This document shows, in pieces, positions 9,975 through 21,331 of a stretch of DNA of 64,000 nt; within the stretch, counting starts at the first letter, position 1; every line of letters starts with the position of its first letter. Under the pieces are notes generated by a model. That model made no database searches and had not been told where the DNA came from. It was given only the letters and a program-made list of their open reading frames with translations. A program made the translations under genes and the position numbers. The stretch lies in NCBI GenBank assembly GCA_011316305.1, contig SAUG01000021.1, forward strand, positions 1 to 64,000, given 5' to 3'. The stretch comes from Rusavskia elegans (lineage: Eukaryota > Ascomycota > Lecanoromycetes > Teloschistales > Teloschistaceae).

Positions 9975-11165
9975 TCATTGCCCGATTTCTTTTCCTTCCT
10001 TTCCCGTTTGGCTATAATCGGTCCTTCTCATGATCGCCTCTACACTGCCCAGTAATCGTTGGAACCCATCCTTTCCTAATGTTGCAACCTTACACTCTCC
10101 CTTCGCTACTACGCTCGCCGCTCTCGGCTTATCGTCCAGTAGCGCCAACTCTCCAAAGTAATCCCCCTTCTTATACAGCTTGATGGCCTTTTCGCCAGCA
10201 TCCTTCTTATAGACCTCTGCCTCCCCTTGTTCGACCATGAAAAAGGCCTCCCCTTTATCTCCTTCTTGTATGATGGTTTGCCCGTCGCTGAATTTCTGAG
10301 TCTCCAGTGCATCGGCAATCTTGCTACGTTCGTATAATGTGAGCGAAGATAGCAGCGGCACTTCCTCGAGGAAGGACTCGTACATCCGACGGCGCTGGAA
10401 GGCGCTGTCCATCAGGATGCGGCGAAAGGTTACGCGGTCGAGCGCCCACAAGTTAGAATTGGGCTCCGTGCTGATAACGGTAGCGGCACGTGGGGCGTTG
10501 TACATGAGAGCTAGTTCTCCAAAACTTCCACCGGGGCCGATGCTGTTGACTTTGTTACCCATGCCTTGCGGGCCAGGCTCAATGGAGCCAGTCGAGTTGA
10601 TGTAGATGTCGAACGTTCCCTTTTCGACTACGTAAAAGTAGTCTCCTGCGTCGCCCTGGGAAATGACTTTAATGTCTTTGGCGGGGATAGGTTTCTCGAC
10701 CAGGGCGCCAAGAACGACGGAGGAGGATTCATCAGGAAGGTGGGAGAACAGGAAGTTGGAGGAGACGGATGCTTTGAGACGGTCGATCTGGTCGGTGGAT
10801 TTGGCGTGGTAAGGAGGTTTCCAGTTGTCGTCTGCGGCGGAGGGATTGAGTGATTCGGCTGAAACGGAGGTACGACGGGTCATGTGGTAGTTGGAAGGGA
10901 GTCCTCCGTCGCCATCATTGACGCCCAAGCGAAAAGCCGAAGGGGGCTTGGAGTCTGCGGAGGAAGTCTGACCGAAGGAGAAATTGCTGTTGCTTCCACT
11001 GAAGGGATTGGCTGAATCGCTCCCTGCAGGGACTCTTGAGGTGGGATCTGCCGCATGCTCATCCTCTTCTGCTACGTTGTGAATTGTGCCGCTGGAGCCC
11101 CGCGCTGTTGTTCCGAATCCGCCTCCACCGAAGGGATTGGTACCTGGAAAGGTGCTCTCGGCCAT
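9975..11165 (-). CDS. pkaR: cAMP-dependent protein kinase regulatory subunit
   Basis: Binds and inhibits the PKA catalytic subunit; cAMP releases it. This is the central switch for growth, conidiation and carbon sensing in moulds. A single exon encodes 396 aa, within the range for filamentous ascomycetes. The N-terminus is Gly/Ser/Asn-Pro-Phe-rich and disordered. The autoinhibitor RRTS lies at residues 97-100, with a Ser at the P-site, so it is a phosphorylatable type-II-like inhibitor. Two cyclic-nucleotide-binding domains follow: A with FGELALMYNAPRAAT (about 215-229) and B with FGELALLDDKPRAAS (about 337-351). Both phosphate-binding Arg residues are present. I see no classical N-terminal docking/dimerisation helix pair in this exon, and nothing like one upstream. 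Confidence 0.95.
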   Translation of the reverse strand: MAESTFPGTNPFGGGGFGTTARGSSGTIHNVAEEDEHAADPTSRVPAGSDSANPFSGSNSNFSFGQTSSADSKPPSAFRLGVNDGDGGLPSNYHMTRRTSVSAESLNPSAADDNWKPPYHAKSTDQIDRLKASVSSNFLFSHLPDESSSVVLGALVEKPIPAKDIKVISQGDAGDYFYVVEKGTFDIYINSTGSIEPGPQGMGNKVNSIGPGGSFGELALMYNAPRAATVISTEPNSNLWALDRVTFRRILMDSAFQRRRMYESFLEEVPLLSSLTLYERSKIADALETQKFSDGQTIIQEGDKGEAFFMVEQGEAEVYKKDAGEKAIKLYKKGDYFGELALLDDKPRAASVVAKGECKVATLGKDGFQRLLGSVEAIMRRTDYSQTGKEGKEIGQ

Positions 11166-12203
11166 GGTATGAGTACAGGCGCAGACGAATGGACCGATGT
11201 ACTCGTTGGTTTTGCGTTTGAATTGCTATGCTGTGGTCGGAGACCCTGTGCTGGTGGGAAGATGGTTAGGGTAGTAAATTTTGTTCAGCGGCGGAGAAGG
11301 TGGGAAAGTGGAAAATATAGGAAGCAGCGATTTGTTATCGTGACTATGGGTACTTTGCATGTGATTTATAGAGTGGAAAGAACGATGGTCTCAGCAGCAA
11401 GTCAAGTTGTGTGGTCGGAGGGTGAGGGGCAAAGCAGTGCTACTACTGTTACCGGACTGGGGACGATACTGAGCGAACTGTATGAGCAATGGTTAAGGGG
11501 CTGTGGTCCCGGATGCAAATGATAGTCAGTCTGCTGCCGCCTGACGCCGTTTGCACTTTGCTTGCAGGATCGCCGGGAGGCGTGATGTCAATCGGTAAGT
11601 ATCCTGGACTTGGGATTAACAACAGACAGCGGCTTGCCGATCTCCCCACTTGGCTCGAGATCGATTGTCAAGTGTTTCGGGTTAGGCAGCAGCGACAGGG
11701 AGCGGCGGTCACAATGGGCGAACAAGGTAAACTTGGAGGTAACGGTCATTGATATGTATTCGTGGGCATGCGATCTCCTGAACACCTCGCGAGGTCGTGC
11801 TTTCTCCGACGTTGAGTGTGGGCAGTCCTTTCATTGGACAATCATTGTGTTTCCATGTTCATTCCAGAAACGTGGGGAAGCCTTCTAGAAGATTACCCTT
11901 TTGAGCTTCGTCATAGCATGACCTGGGCTTCCGTCACGTGGCGACAATCGCTGCGAGTCATGCTCTGTAGAGTAATACTAAAGGTTTCAGATTCATTCCA
12001 ATTCATCTGGTGCGAATCATTGAAGGGATCAGGCTAATGGCGTCGGACTTGGTATTCGATTTGAGTGGACAGTAAAGTACGTTTCTACTCTAACTTTACT
12101 TACAGCTAAGGTACCCCAGAAATTGGCCTTGGCTCTGAATGGAGGTGTCAGGCGGATCCAACGTCCCTACGAATGAGAAGTCCCATCAGGCCTCACCTGC
12201 TTG
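11166..12203. other. Upstream region of pkaR
   Basis: About 1 kb between the pkaR start and the 3' end of the next minus-strand gene. It contains a CACGTG palindrome at 11935-11940, and otherwise only short shadow frames. It most likely carries the pkaR promoter and leader. Confidence 0.45.
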
Positions 12204-14081
12204 CTACAGTGCTTTTCCCACATTGCCATACCTCTGCTCGTCTTGTGGGGGGCTATTCCGACGTTTCTGTGCGACAGCTGTGGCTGCCTTGAGTCGATCA
12301 ATCTTGATCACCTTTTCGAGCATCTCGCGAGCTGACATGGTTCCTCTGTTGTGGAATCCTGCATGGATCGACCGTGCAAGCTTGGTACGCTCGGACTGGA
12401 AATGCCAGTAATTTGCGTGGACAAGAGCATCAAGTAACCCGACCGATGTGAAGCTCTTGTTGGACTGTCGATCCCAGACTTCCATCGCTTCTAGCATGCT
12501 TCGTCGGGCATCGGCAAATGTTCTTTGAATGTGCTTGATCGCGTACGCTTTGCGACCCAGGTCGTTCTTGGGATCCGCGGGGTCTTGTAGGCAGAGCAGG
12601 TAAGGTCTGAGAGGGTTGAACTTAGCCATGGAATCAACACCGCTCAGCACAGGATCAGTAGCGCGTGTCAGTCTCTCCTCGGCCGCCATGGATTTCTTGT
12701 CCTTTCGGAACAGATGAGGTGGGTCGACAGAGAACCCATAACGGTACAGATTCTTGCTCTCATAGAATTTGAGTACGTGAAGTAGTTGGCTCGCCAGATC
12801 ATGAGGGTGATGTTGGCCCGAGGCATGCTTCAAAGCATTGACTATGGAGATCAATATAGGATAAGAACCGAGCCCGCCCTCGTATGGCATGGTCAAGCCA
12901 CGCATCTCTAGGCACGAGCGAATTACGACGTAGAGCGGATGCAATGACGGATATTCTGCCTGATAGGCCAAGGTATGCTGCTGTTGAAGATTAACGCCAG
13001 CCTGTATTTGGATTTGAATCTCTTGCTCTGTCTTTCGATGGATCGCCCGGACGATTGGAATTTGGGCATATACAAGCTCAGGGCTGCTGAAGTTCGCATT
13101 GTTGCCGATGGCTCTATGAATTTTGAATAACGCTTTACGATAGACCTTCTGGAACTTGAGACCACGGGGACTCTTGCGATGGGTGGCAGCCTCAGCCTCG
13201 ACTGCTGGAAACGAGACTGCAAGATCAATGTCCGAAAAGGGCAGAGCAAGGCCAGTGCTGTAGGATCCGATTACCGTACAAGAGACCTCGTCAAGCGTCG
13301 ATTGGATCAGGGATTTGACTTCGAAAGCGATCCGTTTTGTAGTGTTCAATTCTTCGCGTGAAAGAGCCATGTATTTTTCAAAGGCTTTGATTTCGTCGCC
13401 AAGTCTGAAAGACGTTAGTAAAGATCTTCCACGCCTTCGACTAGGACCTTACCTCTGCAAGGCATCACCTTCTGGCCCCTTTAGGTGACTGAGCCAAGGG
13501 CGTAATACATAGTCCACCTTTTTCTTAGACTGGAGACTCCAGTTGCCATCAGGAGCAAATACGCGAGGACGATATTCCTGGACTGACCCCTTAGGCGCCT
13601 TATCTCTTCCCTGATAGAGCTTGGAGTGTTGTATTGTTCCAGCAGGCCAGTAATCCCAAGGTTTGGGCACTATGTCTACTCTAGGAGTAGATCCATTTGA
13701 GTCTTGGGGAGCGTCCGTTGCATCGACCTTGGCAATCCTCTTATCTCCAGGATCTGTTGCGGAACCTTTGGTGGTCGAGAAGGTGGATGCAACTGCATGA
13801 CGAGTTGTTGTGGGGTGGTTGGGTAGTGGAGCAGAAGGGTCAATTGCTGTCTCCCCAAAAACAAGGCTCTTTACTCCAGGATCCGGATCAGCTTCGACAC
13901 GTCTGATGATTTTTGCCCTGTTCGTAGCTCGATGAGCTTCCAATGTCGCATCTAAGTCATCGATATAGATGTCCTGGGAATCCTCATAGCGTAGAGATGA
14001 ACGCTTGCCTGCTGTAGCTGACGAATAGCGGCTGACATGCTTGCATACAGGCCTGCAGATGTTGCGTCGGCACACATTCAT
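12204..14081 (-). CDS. Mitochondrial-type non-canonical poly(A) polymerase/nucleotidyltransferase
   Basis: Two exons on the minus strand: 14081-13453 and 13404-12204. They join in phase 2 through a textbook intron (GTAAGG, branch TACTAAC, TTTCAG), giving 609 aa. The N-terminus (MNVCRRNICRP and KHVSRYSS) is Arg/Cys/Ser-rich without acids, like a mitochondrial presequence. The second half is a Pol-beta/PAP-like nucleotidyltransferase: GSYSTGLALPFSDIDLAV around residues 256-273 has the GS motif and the Asp-x-Asp metal pair (268 and 270). A PAP-associated helical region with YPSLHPLYVVIRSCLEMRG, GGLGSYPI and LLHVLKFYE follows. Known relatives add A or U tails to RNA. The substrate cannot be read from the sequence. 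Targeting is inferred. The gene is divergent from the TPP-like gene. Confidence 0.83.
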
Positions 14082-14500
14082 ACAAGATCTCAGACCTTGC
14101 CTTAGATTGTAGATGGTCGGCGAAGTTGGTTGTCAAAGTGACAGAATCCACCAAGCTAGACTAGCGCAATACTGAATTCGATACATACATACCTTATCTG
14201 TATTCGCATTGCTTCCATTTCTGGTCAAAACTCTCTCGGACAGACCGATGCCTTCTGGGATTTGGCACTGCCTCTCAAAATCTGGAATTTATGGTAGTCT
14301 CCCTGTCATGGCATGAATAAAATCTAGAGCCTTGAAACGGGGTGAAAACCCATCAATATATCTTTATGAGATATTCAATCATCGTCATACCATATTGATA
14401 TCTGATCCTCTTATTTATGCTTTGGTAACCGATATGTAATCAACGCAAACTTAAGTCTTGTTGTTCTCTATTGATCGTGCAGCCGACATTTATTTGTTTT
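14082..14500. other. Divergent promoter, AT-rich
   Basis: Shared upstream region of the nucleotidyltransferase gene and the TPP-like gene, noticeably AT-rich around 14330-14440. I looked here for a GT20 (trehalose-phosphate synthase) exon and found none. Confidence 0.5.
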
Positions 14501-15408
14501 ATGATGTCTCTTGTAATGGGAAAGCCATCACTGCTGGATTTCTCAAAGCTGGCGAATGATTATCTGAGTTCGGAGGCTAGGCTCTTCCTTCTGGATTGGG
14601 ACGGTACGCTTACGGCAATAGTCGAAGACCCAGAAGCAGCAGTGCCAACCGCGGCCGATATCGAAATACTCGAGAAGCTCTCCTCAAATCCCAAAAACGA
14701 CCTATGGATTATCAGTGGACGTGACTCTGCTTTCCTACAGAAGCACCTCGGCTCTCTTGGTTCTGTCGGACTCTCAGCCGAGCATGGAGCTTTTGTTCGC
14801 CTAGCGAACCATACAGACTGGCAAAGTATATCCGTACCCGGATGGGAGGATATCACATGGCAAGAGGCTATCATGGCAATCTTCGAAGACTATACAGCCA
14901 AAACTCAAGGATCGTGGATCGAACGGAAAAGCATAGCCATTAGTTGGCACTATCGTAATGCTTTGCCCGACATAGGTATTCTCAATTCCAAAGAATGCAA
15001 GGACCAAATTGAGCGTTGCATTCTGCAAAATCTCGAAGTCATCAATGGGAAGATGTGTCTTGAAGTACGCCCCAGAAACTTGAACAAAGGTGTAATCGTG
15101 CGATCAATTATCATGTCCTACGGAGCTCGTGCGGCTCCGCCGGATTTTGTCCTCTGTATGGGTGATGACGTGACTGATGAAGGTGAGCTGCGTGCCGAAG
15201 TCAAACAGCTTAATGATCTAAGAGCTTTCCAGACATGTTCAAGGCAATCAGGAGTTCCAGTCTAAATTCCGAACGATGCTTCACCGTCTCGGTAGGACAA
15301 GGTTCCAGGCCAACGACTGCGTCATGGTCTCTCCCTGAGCCTGCAGATGTCATGGACTTACTTGGCACACTCGCGGCAGCTCCGACGAAGGACCACAGTG
15401 AACTGTAG
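14501..15408 (+). CDS. Stand-alone trehalose-6-phosphate phosphatase-like HAD protein
   Basis: Predicted to remove phosphate from trehalose-6-phosphate. Exon 1 is 14501-15182 and exon 2 is 15233-15408. The 50-bp intron (GTGAGC to CCAG) is in phase 1 and restores the family reading DVTDEDMFKAIRSS. The total is 285 aa. HAD motifs are all present: LLDWDGTL (Asp32, Asp34), WIISGRD, GLSAEHG, the conserved Lys region NLNKGVIV, and GDDVTDED near the end, then the FTVSVGQGSRPTTASW block. Canonical fungal Tps2 carries a GT20 domain of about 500 aa in front; here only the phosphatase part exists and the upstream gene runs the other way. The start could be ATG 14501 or 14504. The stop at 15408 faces the convergent ankyrin gene. 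Confidence 0.85.
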
Positions 15409-15639
15409 TCGTTTTCAGACTCTGAGTGCCATTTTGCTACAACCTAGATGGTGGTGGATTCTTCGATTCCTGGTTGGCAGACCATTATCTCGATGCCAAG
15501 CAGTCGGAGATTCGATGCACCACACATAGGACTCTAGCAGCTACACGCCATGACGAGGTACGTGGATAGCAGCTAGGAATAAAAAGGTCAATTTCTTTCC
15601 ATGTGAGGTGGGCGTAAAGCTCCCTTCTGTGCTTCCCGA

Positions 15640-18127
15640 TTAAGACACTTGACCGTGGCTCTGGTATGATATTACACCTGAGCAAAGACCTCTCGGCGCA
15701 TCAAAGACATAGCAGCACGGTGACTTGTAATTGCACTGGAAGGAAGCAACAGTATTTCTCCAGACCTCATCTTTCAATTTGTCGTGTTGTCCAGCAGGTT
15801 CTGGAAAAGCCCCTGGTGGCTGACGCTTCTCTTGCACATCTTGAGCCTCAACGGCGTCGAGATCCATCAATTTTTCCTCAGGTCGGTCAGGGCCGGCGCA
15901 GAGATTCCCGAAGCCGCATGATTCTTGGAAATGGGCAAACGCTGCATGGATTCCCAATTCTGACTGACTTGAGACCTTACGGCTAGACAAATAGTCAGCT
16001 GCGGTATTCCCGTAGCTGTCTTTGAGCGAGAGGTCCAGGCCCGTTAGATTCGAGGAACCGAGTATTTGGATTGTGCGAGTGCTGGCGACGCGGGCGGCCA
16101 CGTGCCCAATGTGTCTACCCCTGACGTTTGTGGCGATAAAATCCACGCCCCTTGCAAGCAGCAGGGGTAGTATCTCATATCTGTCGAAACCTACAGCGAA
16201 ATGGATAGCTGTATCTCGGGAAGAGATGTTAGAAATATTTGGATTCGCTCCTCGCTCGAGCAGTCCCTCCGCTGCGGCGGTGAATCCCCTGAAGATGGCA
16301 TTCAATAGAGGAGTCTCCCCGTCCGCGTCCCGTACATCCACGTCGATTCCGGCATCGATGAGTAGTCCGATTATCTCGACAGGACCATCCTTTTTGCAGA
16401 AGCTATGCAACGCTGTCCTGGAATATAACCTGTTCCTTGCGTGTATGTCGGCGTGCTTGTTGAGCAGAGCGGAACAGACACCTGCACTCCTGACATAATG
16501 GAGACATGTATTACCAGTGTAATCCGAGATATTGGGACTAGCTCCAAATGCAAGAAGGCTCTTCACAGCAGTCTGGTCGTCACGAATCGTCGCCCAGCAA
16601 AGAGCCGTCCGACCATTAGCATCACAATCGTTGATGGACGAAGTCGACACTGCGAGCTCCTCCTTCAGGTCTCTAGCAACAAAACCCAGTACGATCTTGT
16701 GCAGAGTGGTGAAAGCTCGGCCTTCCATGAAGCTCGTGTCTTTGAACATACTCTTGACGAGGTAGTGGTCATGACTATCAGGCGGACCAAACTGACCAGA
16801 AAGGGCCCGCTCGAAAAACAGTTCGACCGGTTTCCGCCCACAGCTATCGGTAAGCTCAGCATCTGCACCAGCTTGCAACAGAAACCTGCCCAGTTCAGGA
16901 TTACCATGAGCTGCAGCATATATCAAGGCGTTGGAGCCTCGCGGATTGACGTCGTAAGGCGAAGCCTTTCCCTCAGAGAAAAGTTTCTGGATAGCTTGAA
17001 CATCGCCCATGTTGGCGTACCTGAAAAGCTTGTGATTCCATTCGACCACCCTGGGCATTCTCACCGACAGAATTGGTCCATCCAACGGACTGTGGTGTAC
17101 GGTGAAGTCGAGGTATCGATTCATGAGAAATTGTGGAAGATGGTATGTCATTTTCCATGAGGATCTATCTGAGCGCCGGCATCCATGTTCGTTGCATGAT
17201 GGTCCGCTGGAGACCGATTCGACGAAAAGCTGGCCGAGGAATGTCTCCAAGACCCAAGGGGATCCGACTGTACTTCGGGTATGGCAGCGACAACTGCACC
17301 AGTCTGCACAGCCTTGCTTTCCTAATGGAGTTAGATTTGATTGATCAGAAGTAGGGTCAGAAGCTCTGCGCGGCCCGTCATAGACGTGAAGGGAACTATC
17401 AGAGTCGGGCGTCAAACTCAAGGCCATGGATGACGGTATTGAGAGGCCGGATGCGATATCTGCCAGGTCAAGCCCAGAGACGGTAGAAATGTAATCTTGT
17501 ATTGGCAGGACAAGTTTTCCAGTGGCTTCTTGGAACTGACGAGTGCTTTCTTCGAGGAACGACACCTTTTGTAGGAGCGTCGAGAGGCTACTAGAGTTTT
17601 GGTGGTGCAGTTCAGCAGAAGCGGTGGAGGCATCCAGCAAGTCTACCGAAGTGGATCTGATCAGAACGTTAGGGCAATGAGAGTCATGCAGGAAGGAAGG
17701 AGTTGTACGCATTCAAGAGACTCAGAGCAGCCACCAGATCCAGGCTGATGAATCGCAAGTTATTTTTCAGAACCCTCAGTCTCGTACCATTCCTAAGGAC
17801 TGTAACACGTTGGCGATTTGCCTCGCTCAACTTGAGGAAATGGATCGACGGCCATGTCTGCTGGATCAGAATATTGATCTCGTTGATCAACTCGCCACCC
17901 CGTCCGACAAGTTCTTTCAGTTGGTGGCCACATCGAAGGTCCTTCTTGGGCTCCACAAATTCCTTGATTTCCTCCAGCAAGGCTTGGAAGCCGGCCAATT
18001 CGCCGAGGATTTCACCGACTTCCTCAGGCGCTTTTCGGCCTTTGTTCAGCTTTTCCAAACCTTTGCAACAGCTTTTGGCCAGACCTAGGACGGCGATGAT
18101 GGAAGCTGTCAGCGAAAGGGGGTCCAT
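15640..18127 (-). CDS. Helo-like N-terminal domain plus ankyrin repeats
   Basis: Exons 18127-17709 and 17656-15640 join in phase 2 through a 52-bp intron (GTACAA to ATCAG), giving 811 aa. Residues 1-130 (MDPLSLTASIIAVLGLAK and following helices) match the Helo-like/NLR-type N-terminal domain common in fungal STAND and ankyrin proteins. A helical linker is followed by a Cys-rich patch around 250-310 (CSCRCH, then C-x4-C) that I know from similar fungal ankyrin proteins. About residues 350-700 hold some eight ankyrin repeats (for example GSNALIYAAAHGNPELGRFLLQAGADAELTD and DADGETPLLNAIFRG). There is no NACHT/NB-ARC ATPase motif. Such proteins are linked to non-self recognition by architecture only. 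The role here is unknown. Confidence 0.78.
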
Positions 18128-18815
18128 GGTTGTTGATAGTTACCGATTCTGTTCGATGTCTCCTGCGGCGACATACATATTGTACAGATGTTACCTACAG
18201 TTGCCTACAAGGCTGGTCGAGGCTGTCAAACCTTGTCCATGTTCTGGATTACTAAAAGGTTGGTTTATATCGCTCTGCCTGCTCTCGGGGGTTGGATCAT
18301 ATGACACCTGCAATAGCTCCTGTTGCAACAAGTGAGATTGGGCTGCTGGAAAAAGACCCAACGATTGCCCCTGTCGGAGACCGCAAATGCATCTCCCAGC
18401 GATTCCATGTCTGTGGTGGTGCTCTGTTCGTGGCCCAGGTTGACGATGCCAAGCCTCCACGAAAAGGGGCTGTGTACCATGATGAAGCCTTGCTTGGTTC
18501 TTTATTGGTAGCCTTGCGGGCTGACACCTGCAGCTACTTACCATGGACTGATATAGCTCATACTAACGCTGTCAACCGAGTGCATCTGCCTGACAGCCTT
18601 ACGACAGTGTGATTTTGTAGTCAGCGGGTACAACGCTATGAGCAATTCCAAATAACCGCATGATCACGAAAAAGTCACCTACAGCTCAGCCGTGCTGGAG
18701 CAGGTGATGAGCGAAATCAAGTCTGTTGACCTATTTGAGGGCTCAATGCCCAACCAGTAAGAGATGTAGTCGAGGAGCATTAGTGGAGTCGAGCAGAATA
18801 CCATTGCTAAGTAAT
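18128..18815. other. Intergenic between ankyrin gene and MFS gene
   Basis: Promoter of the ankyrin gene and 3' flank of the MFS transporter. A minus-strand open frame at 18297-18527 reads smoothly but begins with GTG and has no convincing upstream exon. Not called. Confidence 0.45.
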
Positions 18816-20682
18816 CTAGACTCTTGATTTGAACTTCTTTCCTATCCTGGCCAATCGTGCGGCGATAAGTACACAACACCCACCGATCAGTACGCTTCCT
18901 CCAAATGCCTGGGCACCGAGGTAATTCCCGTTCCGTTCCTGGATCAGTGCTCCAGCCAACGGACTCCCGGTAAGAACGGCGAATGATACCGTGGTGAATA
19001 TCATACCCATCCTGACGCCAGCTTTTTTAAGATCTGTGGTTAGGCTTGAGATAGTTGCAGGGAACAAACTCTGTATGCCTGCTGCAGAAAGCCCGTAGAT
19101 GACCGCGAAGCTCGTCAAACCACCTGAGACAACATTAGCGTTACTTGCGGAAGTGGTGCTATTTCATGGCAGAGCATGCGATGAACGGGCGTGACAAAGA
19201 GTCGGATGCACTGGTTTCAGGTTGGTGGTGTGGCAAACGTACCAGGAGATACCACGGCGGCCCAGCAGTATATCAGAAGCCCAGAGGTAAGAACGAAAGG
19301 TATTAGAGTGTTGAGAGGGCCGAAGTAATGGTCGGCCAGATACGCGGGGATGAGGCGCCCAACCAGTCCCACGCCATTCATTACTAAATTCACAATCAGT
19401 ATCGCATCCTGGAGCCAATGTACAGCACTATAAGCATTCTTCTGGGATGCAAGAAAAAATTATACAACGCATTTGACTTCAAAGCTGTGAATTGCAAATC
19501 TAAGCTCGAGGTACATTGAAAGGAGTTGAATATAAAGAGGTGCCTTACTGAGAAGATTGTTGATTGATCCTTGCTGCCCAATCCCAAGTATGTCACGTCC
19601 AAATGAGCCGATGTAGTAAAAAGCAAAGTAAAGCCCCCAAAAGCTAAGGAACATGCCGATAGAAAAAAGCATATACGGCAGCTCACGAAAGGCTGCCAAT
19701 TCAACCAAGGGCCCGGTTTTCCGAGGTGGTATTCGAGGTTTCATAAAAAGGAAAGCTATAACTTGCAGCACAAGCATGACAAACCCCAAGACTCTCACTG
19801 TCCAGCCAAACCCAACCTTGGGTAAAAGTTGCTGCACGATGACTGGGAAGACCAAACCTCCAGTAGCAGCGCCGGAAGCAGCGAAACCTATCGCCAAAGC
19901 TCGCTTGGAGCTGAAGTAGGTAGACAGCAACGAGAGAGCCGGGCAGAAGATAAGACCGTTGCCAATACCTGTACATATCCCCTGTGCGAGGAATAGCTGC
20001 CAATACCTGCCTCGTGTTAGGTGGACTAGAATAGATTGGGGGGCTGCTATACTCGTTGCAGGTCTGTTCCAAGCGGTGGTGTATCGGGTCTTCGACTGCT
20101 TGGTAGCGAGATAATGGTTTGGAAACCCCCTGAATCGAAGACCCGAGTACGGCTTGGAAGATGTGCGTCAGGTAGAAATGGAAGTTAGAAATAGATTACG
20201 TACGTCGTTGATAGGGAAGTCATGAAGACGCCAACAAGCAGGAAGACCGTCCCCAGTACGAAGGTCGGCCGGAACAGGCCGGCATCCGAGCTTCTGCCCG
20301 AGACTGTCCCAATAAAGAAAAGCAGGAAGATTTGCACGGAGCCTATCCAGGATATGTCAGAGGGAGGACGATTGAGGGTCGTGACATAGTAGGGTTGGAA
20401 CACCCCAAACGATATGATGTAGCCCCACGTATTGAAGACGACGAGGTGACCCATCAGGGATTGCGTCCATGCCTGTAAGCCTCCATCAGGGGGCGGGCCT
20501 GGGTCAGGGCATGATGTCCTAGATGCTATTCGACTTAGCACCTTCTCGAGGCCGGTCTGTAAACCATTCGGATTTTCCGCGGGTTTTTCATCTGAAGTGG
20601 ATTCATCGAGCTGTAAAACTTCGGGATCGGCGGATTGAAGGGTCGAGCCATTGCTTCCAGGGGCGCCGGCAAGGTGGTCCAT
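18816..20682 (-). CDS. MFS transporter, monocarboxylate (MCT) type
   Basis: Four minus-strand exons: 20682-20204, 20006-19549, 19383-19243 and 19123-18816. All phases agree, giving 461 aa. A hydrophilic N-terminus ends in the MCT signature PDGGLQAWTQSLMGHLVVFNTWGYIISFGVFQ. Exon joins rebuild conserved blocks such as STTYWQLFLAQG and LLIMNGVGLVGRLIPAYLAD. About twelve membrane segments are visible, ending in a short basic tail. Members of this family (SLC16-like, yeast Mch proteins) are plasma-membrane or vacuolar carriers; substrates are mostly unknown and not always monocarboxylates. The first intron is long (197 bp). The gene is divergent from the RRT8-like gene, about 650 bp apart. Confidence 0.85.
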
Positions 20683-21331
20683 GGCTCAAGTGTAAGTCAG
20701 GATTAATGTAGAGGTTTTCAAGTATTGTCCATTGAGCCTTTGTATTCCACAGCAATCATTGACAGATCTTAGGTAGGATTGAAAGGACTAGTACTATCTT
20801 ACGGATGTTGTTGGTATGAGATGCTGGAGCTTACAGAATAATAACAATAACTTGATACTCATGAGAATTTCTGATTAGAGAAGAAATGATATGTAAGCAG
20901 ACTACTCGTAGTTTATGACTCTTACAGTGCCGTCTAACCGGAGCAACCCCTCCTGGAGCATGGCGCCATAGTATTAATTTTGAGAGCGAAAAAAGTGCCT
21001 AATGTAAAAAGAGTAACACCAAAAAATAAAGAGACACCGTGTCGTTGGACATGCTTGCATATCAATGAATGAGCAGACTGCGTATGAGTCGAGTCAACCT
21101 TTTCCGACTCTGGAGATTTTTTGCGCCAAGCTTTTAATTCTCAACGGTCGTGCATGCCAAGTCATATTTACTTACATAATCCTTCACGTGACAACGGACC
21201 ATCAACTTCACGAAGCCTTTCAATGACAGCCTACTCTGTCGAATTCAAGCAGTCTTCTACATGAACATGGACGCCTGCTTGATTAGTCCAGAAGTTTTAC
21301 AGTAGGACTCGCCCTTGAGGGGTTGACCACC
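20683..21331. other. Divergent promoter of MFS and RRT8-like genes
   Basis: AT-rich, especially 20820-21060. No coding features. It serves two membrane-protein genes transcribed away from each other. Confidence 0.5.

Noticed and set aside
16441..17160. 239-codon plus-strand frame opposite the ankyrin gene
   Set aside because: Antisense shadow of a well-supported repeat protein; no recognisable content.
18297..18527. Minus-strand frame reading WYTAPFRGGLASSTW
   Set aside because: Starts with GTG, no phase-correct upstream exon longer than a few bases, no family recognised.
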